Positions 33,141-44,917 of a DNA stretch of 64,000 bases are shown in pieces; positions within the stretch are counted from its first letter, which is position 1; every line of letters begins with the position of its first letter. The stretch covers positions 2,635,171 to 2,699,170 of the forward strand of contig OY811991.1 in the NCBI GenBank assembly GCA_963681505.1. Reading direction: 5' to 3'. The notes beneath the pieces are model-generated. The model was not told the DNA's origin. It made no database searches and saw nothing but the letters and a program-made list of their open reading frames with translations. The position numbers were made by a program, and so were the translations under genes. The DNA comes from Eunapius fragilis. Taxonomy: Eukaryota; Porifera; Demospongiae; Spongillida; Spongillidae.

Positions 33141-33148
33141 CACGCGCG

Positions 33149-33204
<56 letters not shown>
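33141..33204. repeat. CG/CA microsatellite
   Basis: A (CG)n then (CA)n run. It interrupts the N-terminal part of the Ginger1/KRBA2-like gene, and the frames across it are repeat artefacts. Confidence 0.9.
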
Positions 33205-33205
<1 letters not shown>

Positions 33206-33534
33206 ATACCGTTCGTTCATATTTGTGTAGTACCTGATCCTTTACTTTCACTGAAACAATCAGGACGTCTCTTATTCCAACAGATTGCAAGTCCACCAAC
33301 GCAAAGCCGCTCTTTTTGACGAAGTGACGAAAGGCGCCATCCGCATCTGGAGTACCTTTTGAGATGGTTAACGATTCTTTGCGCCACTTCCTTTCTGATC
33401 ACCGCGCTTCTGGTACGTTTTCCACCAACAGGAAAAGAGGAATCAATGTATTCTTGAAACGAAATCTTCATCGAGTCTTTCTCCATCTCCACGAGTTCAC
33501 ACATTTAAACGAGCATGCGCATTATGACATGTCC

Positions 33535-33665
33535 ACACGAATTGCTCCCAATTGCTGCCACGGGAGCAATTGGCGCAATATGACCACACGAATTGCTCCC
33601 AATTGCATTCACGGGAGCAATTGGCGACCGGCTAACCGGTTAATCAACGGGTTGGCCGGTTAATC
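33535..33665. repeat. Short tandem inverted-repeat block
   Basis: The unit GACCACACGAATTGCTCCCA followed by CACGGGAGCAATTGGCG occurs twice. Each unit can fold into a hairpin (ATTGCTCCC/GGGAGCAAT). Then come two copies of GGTTAATCAACGGG. It lies upstream of the Ginger1-like gene and could be a transposon end or promoter repeat. Confidence 0.5.
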
Positions 33666-34104
33666 AACGGGATACGTATTGAACATCCGTATATGTTATA
33701 ATGGAATTTGCAATCTTAGGCCAATTTCACAGCAATTCGGCCGTCCGCACGCGGGTGATTACAAACTACGCATTCAATCATGCATCGATTATCCGTGCAT
33801 ATCGCAAAGCGTGCACTCACAATTAACGTAGTCCCATTTGATTATTTTTAAAACTTCACCGCCCAATCCTGTACGGGAATATCATTAAACGGCCTTTTAA
33901 CCCTCTTCTCACGTATGATTGAATTTGAATTCGAAAAGTTTACAACACGCCGAGGCTACAGCTGCAGTAGAGAACAGGTCCCACGAATTTTAATTGAGGT
34001 ATGTGAGGTCAAAAAAGCTAGTTTTCTAATGCCTGAAACCGAAAACAATGTGCACTCGTTGTCGCTCAGGGGTCAGAACAAGGCTATAGCTAGTTGTATG
34101 TACT

Positions 34105-34810
34105 CACATTGGTCTGAGGCCTCACCACATTAGTCTTCTTTGGGTGATGTGATTCTGAAGGGTGTGGCTATCTTCGGTGAGTAATTTGTCTCTAATAATG
34201 AAACATGTACACACATGTAAATGTGTATCACTCAGTACTTTTCATTGTATGTGACGCAAGGTTTGTCCAGTAAGCTTCACATTGGTATGAGACATCACCC
34301 CAATGGTCTTCTGAGGGTCACGTGATTCTGAAGGGTGTGGCTATCTCAGGTGAGTCGTTTGTCATAAATAATGGTATACGTGCTGACGTGAGTACCACTA
34401 CATTTCATTGTATGTGACGCAAGGTTTGTCCAGTAAGCTTCACATTGGTGTGAGACATCACCCAATGGTCTTCTGAGGGTCACGTGATTCTGAAGGGTGT
34501 GGCTATCTCAGGTGAGTCGTTTGTCACTAACAATGGTATACATGCTGATGTGAGTATCACTATATTTTATTGTATGGACGCAAGGTTTGTCTAGTAGGCT
34601 TCACATGGGTATGAGACATCACCCCAATGGTCTTCTGAGGGTCACGTGATTCTGAAGGGTGTGGCTATCTCAGGTGAGTCGTTTGTCACTAATAATAGTA
34701 TACATACTGAAGTGAGTATCACTACATTTCATTGTATGTGACACAAAGTTTGTCCAGTAAGCTACAATTTGGTCTGAGGCCTCACCCCACTGGTCTTCTA
34801 AGGATAAGTG
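34105..34810. repeat. ~163-bp tandem repeat
   Basis: About four and a half copies. The marker GTTTGTCCAGTAAGCTTCAC recurs at 34261, 34424, 34585 (variant) and 34748 (variant), giving periods of 163, 161 and 163 bp. Each unit contains GGTCACGTGATTCTGAAGGG and GGCTATCTCAGGTGAGTC. No protein reading was seen. It lies ~250 bp from the left end of the piggyBac element. Confidence 0.8.
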
Positions 34811-35062
34811 ACCTATGCAGCACTCACTGGAAATGCATCAAGAATCATTTCACCTATCAGTCATGTTAATGAATTGTTTTTCATATTGTTGACTTGGTTC
34901 TGAGTACAGTGCTACATAAGTATATAACCACACACAATTACACACAAAGATCATCCACCTGCTGCACAATGTGGGAGTAGGAACGACTCAGAATGGTACG
35001 AGCATTAACTCTAATTAGTGAGTGACTGAGGCGACCAAAGAGGTCAGTCAATGCCTTGGTTG

Positions 35063-37914
35063 TTAAGTTGTACGGGCCTATTGTCACCAAATGGTGACAA
35101 TAAGGCATACCTTTTTATTACTATTTATTATATGTGTTCGGAAAATGTTGAGTTCTTTATACTTAAAATTTTCAACACATACAAGATGATCTTTTAGTAC
35201 TGCAAAAATTGAGGCAGTTTCGATTTCCTATCAAGCATAGTAAATAAACAAAGTTAAACTTGATGGAAAATAAAAGTTGAAATCTTCCTATCAGTAATGC
35301 ATATAATGAAGTATCTCTATTGATTGAAATTTTGAGGCTATAGGCCACATAACGGTTAGAGAATTTACTCTGTTTGGCAGCTTGGAAACCTATTTTATTT
35401 CATCTAACTGTATTAGGAACACAGGAACAATCAAGACAAATTTACATGTTCCAAGCTGTGCATAGATAAAAAATTCATACCCCAACATAAACAATTCATA
35501 GCCCACAACCTAATTGTGAATTTATTCATTTAATGCAAATACTCATATTACGGTCAAACAGCCCTTGCCAAAGGAATGTCGAAGCAAGACATTAGAGTTG
35601 GTCATTCTGTATGGGTTTATGCCAAAATTTTTGACAGCGACAGAGAGGTGGAAAAATGGAGTGAGAGAAACTTTGGAGCTCGTGGGGGGAACACTATGCT
35701 GTTAGGAAAAGTCAAAGAAATGATTAATTCCACTGATTTTGTTGTCTATTTTCCTTATGACAGCACAGAAATGGAAGTCGGCAAGAAACATATTCATGTA
35801 CTAACTGACAGCTATGAGATATGGCAGAGGCATTTTGTGCGTAAGATACCGAAAGGTCAGAGGTCACGTGCGGAAGCGGCAGTAAGCAGCGGAACTGATT
35901 CAGGCAGCGACGATGAGATCGAACAGGAGGAAGGAGAAGAGCAGGAAGAAATGGATAGTTCTAACCTCATAACCTCTGCTAGTAATGTTCTACCTTGGGT
36001 TTTTGAGCCAATTTTTGAAGATCCCCGCTCGGTGATGTACCCCAATATCAAGCCAAAACTTCGGTGTGGTGAGCTTCATTATAACGACAGCTCAGTTGAT
36101 ACCTCACTGATTTGGATTTTATTTACAAAATACTTTCCTATTGCTTTTGCGGAAGAGTGTATCATTCCTCAGACAAATTTGGCAGCTGAGCTTGATGACG
36201 AGTGGACAAGTCCGTTAACCATTGGTGAATTTCTGAAATTTCTTGGAGCTATTTGCTTTATGATATGCTACCCTTTGGGTGGTAGTCGTCGTCGTTATTG
36301 GCATTGGATGGGTGATGAAATATTTCCTGCAGCTAATTTAGGACAGTTTATCCAGTGGAGGAGGTTTGAACTGATTTGTAAGTATCTAACTCTTGGAAAC
36401 AATGGACTACCAAATGATAAGTTGCGGTACTGGCGTGAATGGTTATTGGCTGTTAAAACATGTTTTCAGTGTGCCTTGATACCTGGTCGCAACATTATTT
36501 TGGATGAATCAATGATCAGAAACAAGAATTTTAAAGCAGCTGATTGTGTTATATATATTAGGCGAAAGCCTGAACCTTGGGGACACGAGTTATGGACTGT
36601 TGTAGATAAGGAAAGTGGTATTTGTACTAATTTTGAATTAAATGAGGGAAAAGATATTACTCGACAGCTGAAATACTTTGCAGAGTTTGGGGCTACAACT
36701 GCTACTACTCTTCGTTTATTGGAACCGTACTTTGAAAGTCATCGCCTTGTGTTCATCGATTCGTGGTTTCAATCTGTAAAAACTGCAACTGAATTGAAGA
36801 GACGAGGGTTAGACAGCCTTGGTGTTGTGAAGACTGCCCACAAAAACTACCCCCGAGAAGATCTCGAGGCTAGGTGCATGAATGAGGCTGGTGCAATAGC
36901 TTCTGCACATGTCAATATCCTTGATGATAATGTACTTCTTCATGCTGTTCAGTGGAGGTCAAGCTCTCACCATAAGTTAACTCTTCTTTCAACTGCAAGC
37001 TCTAGTGCCCCTGCAGGGACACCTTATATTAGACCATGTGGGAAAGAAATACCAAGACCTGATATTGTAGAATTATGGTATGATTCATATGGAGCAGTTG
37101 ATGCTTTTAATCATTGTAAAGTAGGTGGTGGTAAGAATGGCTGGGAACATCACTTAAAAGTTCAAGAACGTCCTAATCTTCCTCTATTTTCTGGAATGAT
37201 GTCACTTATAGATGCAAATATATATCGAAGCATGACATACTTCTTTCCACAGGCACATAGTAAAACTACCCATGTAGAAATGCGTCAAATGCTTGTCAAA
37301 GCACTTCTAATGAATCCATTGACTGTTGTGCTACCAGAAAAAAGGACATTATCTCAATCTACTGAGCACATACCAGCATTTTTTGGTCATGATAAAAGGA
37401 AGCGCTGTGTAATGTGTTCACGCAAAGGTCCTGAAAGAGAGACGAGCTTGTCTGATATGTACTGTACTTATTGTGGTGTTGACGCTGGTACATTTTGTCG
37501 GCATTCTAGTGGTCGCAAATGCTGGGAAGAGCATATTAATAATGGGGTTCCATCAAGGAAACGCAGAAAGTCAGTATCTAATGACTAGAAATGTTGAATC
37601 TACTTTGTTAAAACAACAGTTGTTTTTGTGGACCATACCATGTGGTAACCTTGATAAAACAGTGAATAATGTTTACCCTCATTATAGTTTTCCAACTCTT
37701 TCCTTCACTTTGATTTAATATACTATTCATTCCTTTGCATCAGTTTTAAAAAAATTTGTATACTTGTGTTGTCCAATCATTCTTCTACCGTTTTGTTCCA
37801 GTTTTTATTTAACACTTGCTTGTTTCATACAACTATATATCATTAAACTTAGTGTCACCATTTGGTGACACTAACTTTCTTATTGTCACCAAATGGTGAC
37901 GTTATACAACTTAA
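35063..37914 (+). mobile_element. piggyBac transposon, structurally complete
   Basis: A TTAA target site is present at both ends (35063-35066 and 37911-37914), with short inverted termini TTAAGTTGTA. Subterminal perfect palindromes GTCACCAAATGGTGAC occur at 35083-35098 and 37885-37900, plus a variant GTCACCATTTGGTGAC at 37854-37869. It encloses one intact transposase gene. Intact ends and an open gene suggest a young, possibly still mobile copy. Confidence 0.85.
35576..37588 (+). CDS. piggyBac-type transposase (DDE_Tnp_1_7)
   Basis: An intact 670-residue single-exon protein. The N-terminal region is basic/acidic (a KGQRSRAEAA stretch, then a D/E-rich tract at ~120). The RNase-H-like domain has candidate catalytic aspartates D310 (NIILDESMIR), D395 (LVFIDSWFQS) and D509 (SYGAVDAFNH). 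The fourth conserved acid of the piggyBac family, three residues after the third, is Asn here (N512). A C-terminal cysteine-rich, zinc-binding domain follows (CVMCSRKGPE, MYCTYCG, FCRHSSGRKCWEEH), as in piggyBac. It excises and inserts the element at TTAA sites in the nucleus. The ATG at 35576 is the first in a long open frame. It has the size of autonomous PGBD-type enzymes. Confidence 0.9.
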   Translation: MSKQDIRVGHSVWVYAKIFDSDREVEKWSERNFGARGGNTMLLGKVKEMINSTDFVVYFPYDSTEMEVGKKHIHVLTDSYEIWQRHFVRKIPKGQRSRAEAAVSSGTDSGSDDEIEQEEGEEQEEMDSSNLITSASNVLPWVFEPIFEDPRSVMYPNIKPKLRCGELHYNDSSVDTSLIWILFTKYFPIAFAEECIIPQTNLAAELDDEWTSPLTIGEFLKFLGAICFMICYPLGGSRRRYWHWMGDEIFPAANLGQFIQWRRFELICKYLTLGNNGLPNDKLRYWREWLLAVKTCFQCALIPGRNIILDESMIRNKNFKAADCVIYIRRKPEPWGHELWTVVDKESGICTNFELNEGKDITRQLKYFAEFGATTATTLRLLEPYFESHRLVFIDSWFQSVKTATELKRRGLDSLGVVKTAHKNYPREDLEARCMNEAGAIASAHVNILDDNVLLHAVQWRSSSHHKLTLLSTASSSAPAGTPYIRPCGKEIPRPDIVELWYDSYGAVDAFNHCKVGGGKNGWEHHLKVQERPNLPLFSGMMSLIDANIYRSMTYFFPQAHSKTTHVEMRQMLVKALLMNPLTVVLPEKRTLSQSTEHIPAFFGHDKRKRCVMCSRKGPERETSLSDMYCTYCGVDAGTFCRHSSGRKCWEEHINNGVPSRKRRKSVSND

Positions 37915-39600
37915 CATTGGTTATTTTTTATGAAGAAATGCGTTTTAATATATTTCTTGGACGATGGTTTATGCTTTAGCTTGTCCTGGAGACTATGTTT
38001 TGCTGCGTGATATTACTTATAATATAAAGAGGCGGGGCACGCAAACATCTATAGCTAGAATGTACCTCGTTCTCCCGGTGTCTGCTTTACCTTTGGTGCC
38101 ATCCATAAGTTACGTCACTTCGAAGGTCCCTGGCATGCAGGGTGGTAGCAGCCAGTGTGACGATGTATACATGAAGCATACATCAGTATGGGAGGGGTCC
38201 ATATAGGTGACGTTATTCATGAACGGCTGCTTTTCATAACATTTATTCTAAGGCTCAGGATGCCAACTCCAACCTCCCATTATGGAAATGTCTTTCAGAA
38301 TGCCTCACGCTCTCAGCAGGCGAGGTCTGCGATCGCCATGTCATTAGTAAAACATTATGACGACGCATGCGGTATGCATAGTATAGCAGCCACGTGAATC
38401 ACCTGATGATTATTTTCGTCTCGCGTCGGTAAGTATGGCTCACAGAATTGTTTTTTGATAGGATGTATGACCGCTGTGGAACACTACATCTTCCACTGTA
38501 AGTCAAAGAGGTGCCATTTTATTCCAAAATCGTCAAACGAAAGCCATGCAGGTGAGTTACCTTTAGCCTACACTCGTTTTGAATTGAAAGCTTTGCTTGT
38601 CAGGAAATTGTGTATTGGGATAACGTTTTGCGAAGCAATTCAGGCAGGTTGGTTAGTAAGAACGGCCGGTTACGCTACACAGCGAGGTGAGCTGTCAATT
38701 ACGTGTTTTTGTGTAGCACATTGTTTGCTTCCAAGGCGTAACGTCGGGAACAGAATAATGGTGTTCTCTATTGCATTATGGCAGAAATGTTGGATCGATT
38801 CCTTGATCTACCTGAAACATCCTGGCTGAACAAGAGCGCTAAAACGTACGTGATGTAACAATACCTCGGTATTGTTACCCTTTTCCTTCCGCTCAAATGG
38901 CAGTGTATTCTACGTGCATTCGGGTTGACAGCAGTGATCTATTATAAAGAAAGGAGTTGTGGAAGTCAGATGTTACAACTTCACCATCAACTGCTGGGAG
39001 GTAAGGCCATTTTTTGGTGAAAGTGTTGTTTCAGTTATGCTTTCTTTTCTACTAACAGGTTTGTTCTCTATCAACTTTCTATGTTTCATATTTGTAAACT
39101 TGAAACATTAAATTTTTGACTATGTGATCAATAACCTGAGAAATAATGATAGTATTAACTAGTATATTTAACTTTCCTTACGTCATACGATAATTCTATT
39201 GCGCGTACACGGTAGGTCCTCGGTAACGTACAAAATTGCACGTTTGCGCGCGACGTTGCTCTCGAATTACCCCGTGCGCATACAAATAATCCTCCGGGAC
39301 CGAGAAATCATTCGTATGAAATCGGTCCACTCACGATTTCGAGAGCACATGGCGCGCAAAATTCGGAAGCACGCTCTTCCGGGTGATATTGCGTGCTGTC
39401 ATGGGCCCGGAATCAAAGCGCTGAATTGCTGTGTTTATACTTCAAACAATTTATCAATCGAACCAACCCTACAGCTACTTACTGCATGAAGAAACCTTCA
39501 AACTTGCCTCTGTCATCACTGACATTGGACGGACATCGCTATATGCATCCATGGTTGCATGGTTTCTGAGTGGCTATTTCGAAAAAAATGTTACGTTACA
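37915..39600. other. Non-coding stretch
   Basis: Only short open frames without recognisable motifs are present. I see no gene, RNA or repeat that I can support here. Confidence 0.4.
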
Positions 39601-39601
39601 T

Positions 39602-39605
39602 CGAA

Positions 39606-39641
<36 letters not shown>

Positions 39642-40279
39642 AAGAAATCTGTATGGACCCCCATCTTCCAGTTCTGTAGAGCTTGAAGAGAGAATTACGA
39701 ATACCTCCTTTTAAAATAAAAATCTGACTTAAGAGAAAAAAGATACGGGGGATTTTTAAAAGAGGGCGTAGGGGTACCACCGTACGCCCCTTACATTTTA
39801 TTATCTTTTTTGTTTTGCTTCAGATTCACATGGGATTTACACCGATCGATTCCTCGCAGTGAAAGTAGCTAGTTAGGACCCAAGTACAACTTGTAAGCCC
39901 TCGCTAAAACCTTGAGCATGTTTTAACCCGGTTATTAAAAATAACCAGTACCACACGTATCTCTGGAACGGCCGGGTTAAAATGTTAACTACATCGCTCT
40001 AGGTTTTAGCGAGGGTCTACAGATTGTACTTGGATGCTAATGAGTTACTTTCACTGCGAGGATCGATCGGTGTGACTCCCACGTGAATCTGAAGTGAAAC
40101 AAAAAAGGTACGAAAATGCGATAAAATGTAAGGGACGTAGGGTGGTACCCCCCTACGCCCTCGTTTTTAAATCCCTCGTATCTTTTTTCTCTTACGTCAG
40201 ATTTTTATTTTAAAAGGAGATTCGTAATCCTCTCTTCAAGCTCTACAGTATTGGACGATGGGGTCCATAGAGATTTCTT

Positions 40280-40313
<34 letters not shown>

Positions 40314-40317
40314 TCGG
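39602..40317. mobile_element. Foldback element with poly-G / poly-C ends
   Basis: A ~716-bp palindromic unit. The left arm starts with a ~34-base G run (39606-39639) and the right arm ends with a ~30-base C run (40282-40311). The arms match closely through their length (for example TTTTAAAATAAAAATCTGAC pairs with its complement near 40200). The 7-bp repeat GTTACAT flanks it (39595-39601, 40318-40324) and may be the target duplication. There is no coding capacity. It lies ~300 bp from the stop codon of the first borosin-like gene. Confidence 0.75.
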
Positions 40318-40625
40318 GTTACATACTAATTTAAATCCATATGCCCCATCCATCATCCAATCTACCCCATTTATACATCTACTGCAGCTGCAAAAACGAA
40401 ACAAAATGTGTGTACCAGCGCGTAAAGCCTAACAATCACCGTATACTCTCCACTGCAGGCTAAATGGGGCAAATTGCAACCACGTTTTATAACCTCCAAA
40501 TAATACTGATGAGGAGAAATTCATTATATACATCCAAATTTATACCACATCCAGTAAAGGATTCGTTTAAAACAAATGTTACATATCTTGGACCAATCAT
40601 CGTCATACGCATGTCCAATTAATGT

Positions 40626-42959
40626 TCAAATACATACTGTAGGAACATGTGGGATGAACACGCTGCCGGTAAACGGACAGCGAACATCCGTGGGCAGCCA
40701 CATCTTTGGGTTTCCCTCCATTCCATTGAACTGCGTGGTCGCCAGGTGGGTGATGGTCTGGTAGTCGCAGTTCGTCTTCAACAGCTCCTCCTCGGCAATG
40801 GTCAAAGCCATGTTGGCCTTCTCGATCTCGCCAAGGACACCCTGGCTGATGCCGGTGTAGTTATCGCCCACCGTCCTCAGATCTGACCAGCTCTTCAGCA
40901 GCGCTGTCCATAGCAGCTTGGTGGCGAAACCGTAGTTGATGGTGCGTTCAAGCATGCTTGAGGGACCGTCCATGGTGAACTGTCTCTCTCCGGTTATGTT
41001 GAATACGGTTGGCTCCTGCTCGTTGCACCCCCAGATCTTTCCTTCTATGGTGCATTTCACGTCGTGCAAGAACTTGATACAAGCGTTGTACATGTTGCCA
41101 TACGTGGACGACCAGGTCATCATGCCGTCCTTGAAGATGGGCTGTGACACGACCGTGTTGTTGATGACGATCTTGTTTCCCTGAATCTGAATGCTGCCCA
41201 CGTCAGATTTATTGGTGGCGTAGCTACCAATCCACATGGAAGGATGCGCCATCTGGATCTCGTTGAACACTCGGTGAACAGCGTCGGCGGTGGTTTCGTA
41301 CCCTTGCTGGCACAGCCAACGTCCCAGCATGTCCTCTCCATCTATGTCGCACTGAAATCTTCGGCCCATAGCTACGCAGCTGCGGGCGAAGACGGGATCG
41401 ACGCAAAGGCGAGTGACCAGTGCGTGGGCGGCGTAAGTGGGATCGGGCTTTGCCGTGAGGAACAACTTGACAGGGTCACCGGTGATGAGCTGGCTTGTTT
41501 CAAACGGTGAGAGGCCGAAGTTCGTCATGACCGAAAGAGGGTTCATCATGTGCTTCTGCAACACGCCCATGTCCGTTCCGATGTGTGCCAGATATCGCGA
41601 CGCTCCGCACATTGGGGTACGCCAGTACCCGCTTGGTACTCTCCACGAAGTCATGTCGGTGATTGCCTGCTTCTCGCGAGGGCCGTACGTGTCGAGGAAG
41701 GAAGTGGGCACTCCTAGCTTCTGAACCATGTTCACGTCGGAAACCATTCCGAGCTGAACGGCCATCTCCTTGTTGATCGAGCAGGTGTTCATGGGAAGGA
41801 TGTAGAAGTGAGAGAAGGGCGTGAACGTCTTGAACACCTCAGGCTTGAGGAATTCGCTGAGAGGCCTGCGGTCGATGAAAGGCTTGCAGGTCGGGTACTG
41901 GGAAGGGTAGTAGTGGACCACCGAGTAGTCGGGACCGTAAACCTTCTGGAGCTGTTTCACCAAGATCGACAGGTTGGAGAGGCCCATCCCTTTAGGAGTA
42001 ACGCACTGCTCTCCGATCCATCCGACGTGCTTAATGACGACGTGGCCTTCAGGAAGGAGGCGTCGATCGTAGAGGAGGAAGTCTGTGGCTGAGATGTTTT
42101 GGAAGCCGCAGTAGCTTGGATCAATGCCGAGATCAGAGAACATCGTGTCCTCCAGAGAGACCCCAGGCAATATCTCGGTACAGATACCTGAATGTGGTAG
42201 GGCAAAATGAATAAATAATGCGGGCGGCATCGAAATCCATGGATCCATGCATTGGGGAATAAAACCTATGGAATCAAGTCACGATTTTATGAGAGACTTT
42301 TCAAATCATCTAAAGTTTCAAACCGCAGTTTTTAAAACTATAAAAACCTAAGAACATCCCTGTGATCTTGCATGACAAGTTTACCTTGTTTCTTGGCGAT
42401 CTGCATGGCTCGCAGTGAGGGCAGCGAGGAAATTCCAGGATGGCCGGGAAAGATGGCCACGGTGTATAGCCCCTGTCTTGGATAGAACAGACACGCCTCA
42501 GCCATCTGCACACAGCTGTCGTAGCGGTCCTTGCTGCCGTCGAAGAACACTCCGAGGTCCATGGCTCCGGGGAAGAGGTCTCGAATGTACGTCTCTGTCA
42601 CCGGGTCAGAAACACAGTAGAGGACCTTATCGGCGTTCTTAATGTGGGAGATGGCCTCCGTAGTGAACTGTCCGGCGGACCTGATGCCCGAGCCCACGAT
42701 CACGAGACGTCCGTAACCCTTTTTGGTCGTCGTCCCAGTAAAGAAGTCTGCAAAGGTTTCAAAAGACGTCCGGGCATAAATTGTACATGTGCTACGACTA
42801 GTACTGCATGCATGCATGGTATACGCGTAATGGTATTTTACGTGTATATTTACACATCATACCTTGCTTCTTAGCTTCCATTCCGATGATACTGCTGAGT
42901 CGATCCCAGCGTTTTCGGTCCTCCATTTCCCACTGTGAGAAAGTCTGAGAGACGGCCAT
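40626..42959 (-). CDS. Borosin-like alpha-N-methyltransferase fusion protein, copy A
   Basis: Three exons on the minus strand: 42959-42863, 42747-42385 and 42187-40626 (stop). All introns are GT-AG and phase 1 (115 and 197 bp). The spliced length is 2022 nt, giving 673 aa. Residues ~45-285 form a SAM-dependent tetrapyrrole-methylase-type fold as in borosin methyltransferases: GRLVIVGSGIRSAGQ, YCVSDPVTE, a GHPG loop (134-137), ILPGVSLEDTMFSDLGIDPS and YGPDYSVVHYYPSQYP. Helical segments follow, with MNPLSVMTNFGLSPFETSQL and ITGDP, then a beta-rich part (WIGSYATN ... MTWSSTYGN ... EGKIWG) and a hydrophobic end FTGSVFIPHVPTVCI. In borosins the enzyme methylates backbone amides of a C-terminal core peptide in cis or of a partner. 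That this tail is a core is inference. It is almost identical to copy B. Confidence 0.85.
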
Positions 42960-43019
42960 ATTGGGGTTGAGTAGTACTTCGCGTCAGTGAACTTGATGAA
43001 CGATGAAAGTTTTGCTACT

Positions 43020-43027
43020 CTTAAATA
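43020..43027 (-). promoter_or_regulatory. TATA-like box of copy A
   Basis: The minus strand reads TATTTAAG 61 bp upstream of the ATG, followed by a leader with TTTCATCGTTCATCAAGTTC that is shared with copy B. The same box lies at the same place in copy B, which supports a conserved core promoter. Confidence 0.55.
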
Positions 43028-43099
43028 CCACCCCCACGTCGACTGCTGTCCGAACACGTACGCCATTTGATTGTTGGATTACATGCCCACATGCATGCG

Positions 43100-44880
43100 T
43101 ACGTAAGACTTAAAACAATCTGCAGTCGTACTGCCAAGCGTGCGTGTTATGTTGCTGCAGTAACAATTTGACATGCAAGCTCAGCAGTAGCGCTTTATAA
43201 TTATTCACTGATGCATGACTTTTCTATATAAATTATATATAATAATATCACTATGAATATAAACATAATACTTGTAAAACACATAAAGGTACATAAGTAC
43301 ATATATATAATTATATATATATATATATAATTAAATTATAAATTATGGCCCCACAGGAAAAAAAACACCCGGAATCATTGTATGATTTTACAGAGAATCA
43401 CACGCATCAGATTCTATGTAAGATCATGCAATGATTTTTCAGAGGATTGAAGAATGCTCTGAAAACTCAGAGCTTATTCCACGCGTTTCTAGTTCTCGGT
43501 GTCCCGATTTAAAATCTGACCGTTTTAAGCTGGTTGCGGCCCGCTTTAAAACCGGCTACCAGTGTCAAAGCCATTCGACCATGCAGATGTAGAGCCAGTA
43601 GCCGGTTTCAACTCTTCCTTTTACGGCATACAAATCGTCATTATAACAACATGGGATTGTACTGATTGAGCTCTGTCACTTGCCAGCTCACAAAATGGAT
43701 ATGGAAGGTTCTCAGAAAGTGTGTGATCATGGTAACCCATATATTGCGGTAGTTCTTTTTAAGATGGTTACGGTTTTATATACTGCCGGATAGAATTATA
43801 ATTTAAATTTTTTGGATCCAAAGCTCCTTTAATACGCCAACTCCTCCTTTAAAATTGCTCTGTCAAGATGGCGGCTGTGAACCCCCGTACACCAGCCGCC
43901 TGACTTTATATACATGGACACAGGCGAAGTTGCAATGTATCAATAATATCTGCACTTGTATAGTGTTCTATTCCTGAATAATTCATCGTCCTGGGGGCAA
44001 TGGGGCATGGGTTGTTGTGGGGGGAGAGACATTTACCCTTTGGCAATTTATAATACATAGTGTCCAATTGTGTCCTCATGCATGCGCAGGGTTAATAACC
44101 GGGTTAGCATCAAATTTTTTAATCACCCTCTAAAATGTTTCAGCTGAATTTGGCCCCTCCCCTCCCCCTCGATCCCTCTTTGAGGCTTTTTTTTTTTTTT
44201 TCCTGCTAGTATAGCAGCATCCCTCCGGATGACGTAACTAGCATCACATAACACAGTCGTATATTATATCACCTGAAGGCAAGTTTTAAAGACAACCCCC
44301 TTCGCCGACAGGCTTTGGATATGGTCAAAGGTTATTAATCGCGCCGTAACATATACGAATTAATAACGGTGACATCTCTTAGTGCTTATACTTCACTTCG
44401 TGCATGACGCAATGCAGAAGGAACAGCCGCTGTATCAGTTGGCAGAGCAGAGAAGCACCTGGCTAATGACACCAAGTGTCCCACTCTCATACAGATGGAA
44501 CTGCCGGTGTACTAGTGAAAATTGCCTCCCCTTAAAAATCCCCCCCCCCCCCCCCCCAGACAGTTTTCCCTAGGGAAAATTGTTCACCGGACAATATCCT
44601 GTAGGGAAATGTGTCACCCCGGACAGTTTTTTCCTAAGAGAAAATTGTCTCCCTTAGTGAAAAGTGTCACCCTATAGGGAAACAATTTTCAATAGTGTAA
44701 AATATTTCCCCCCCCCCCCAGCACTTATTATTATTGGAAGCGACTAAGTCATAAGCTTTGTACTAAGTTGTAATGTACGGGGTCTGTAGACGTACCTGTG
44801 GTAAAAAGCGTTGCTGGAAATACAGTGTACAAACTTATAGAGCATTTGGGACTGATATATACATAGGCATTTGAAGGGTA
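43100..44880. other. Non-coding AT-rich stretch with homopolymers
   Basis: No coding exon was recognised. It holds TA-rich repeats (43290-43340), C runs at 44540-44557 and 44709-44719, and a T run near 44189-44201. A block at 44560-44690 repeats CCGGACAGTTTT / AGGGAAAATTGT-like units. Confidence 0.45.
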
Positions 44881-44917
44881 AAAGGTCCAAATCTGTTAAT
44901 GAGAGAAGCAGGCCCAT

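Larger units (their letters stand above)
30385..33504 (-). mobile_element. Ginger1/KRBA2-like element remains (minus strand)
   Basis: Module order on the minus strand: N-terminal segment MKISFQEYIDSSFPVGGKRT / SAVIRKEVAQRIVNHLKR (33489-33350) then, after a frameshift, LQSVGIRDVLIVSVKVKD (33290-33235). A CA microsatellite follows, then an acidic repeat region (32466-32074). Next is a segment VREKANDAYLATAKRMSKKY with GDNASLCIPRIDRTCSDILR (31790-31640), a Cys-rich segment (31090-30970) and a Ulp1-type protease (30933-30385). This order recalls KRBA2/Ginger1-type proteins. The integrase core expected between 33.2 and 32.5 kb is not visible. Confidence 0.55.

Noticed and set aside
34105..34810. 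CRISPR or satellite-embedded gene in the 163-bp array
   Set aside because: No unique spacers and no open frame spans the repeats.
40647..42642. Plus-strand frames of 80-95 residues inside copy A (and their mirror frames inside copy B)
   Set aside because: They are shadows of the 540-residue terminal exon on the other strand, with no independent motifs.
42857..43066. 69-residue minus-strand frame beginning MAYVFGQQSTW at the 5' end of copy A
   Set aside because: It overlaps the TATA-like box and exon 1 in another frame and does not splice in phase. The AVSQTFSQWEMEDRKRW frame is shared by both copies.
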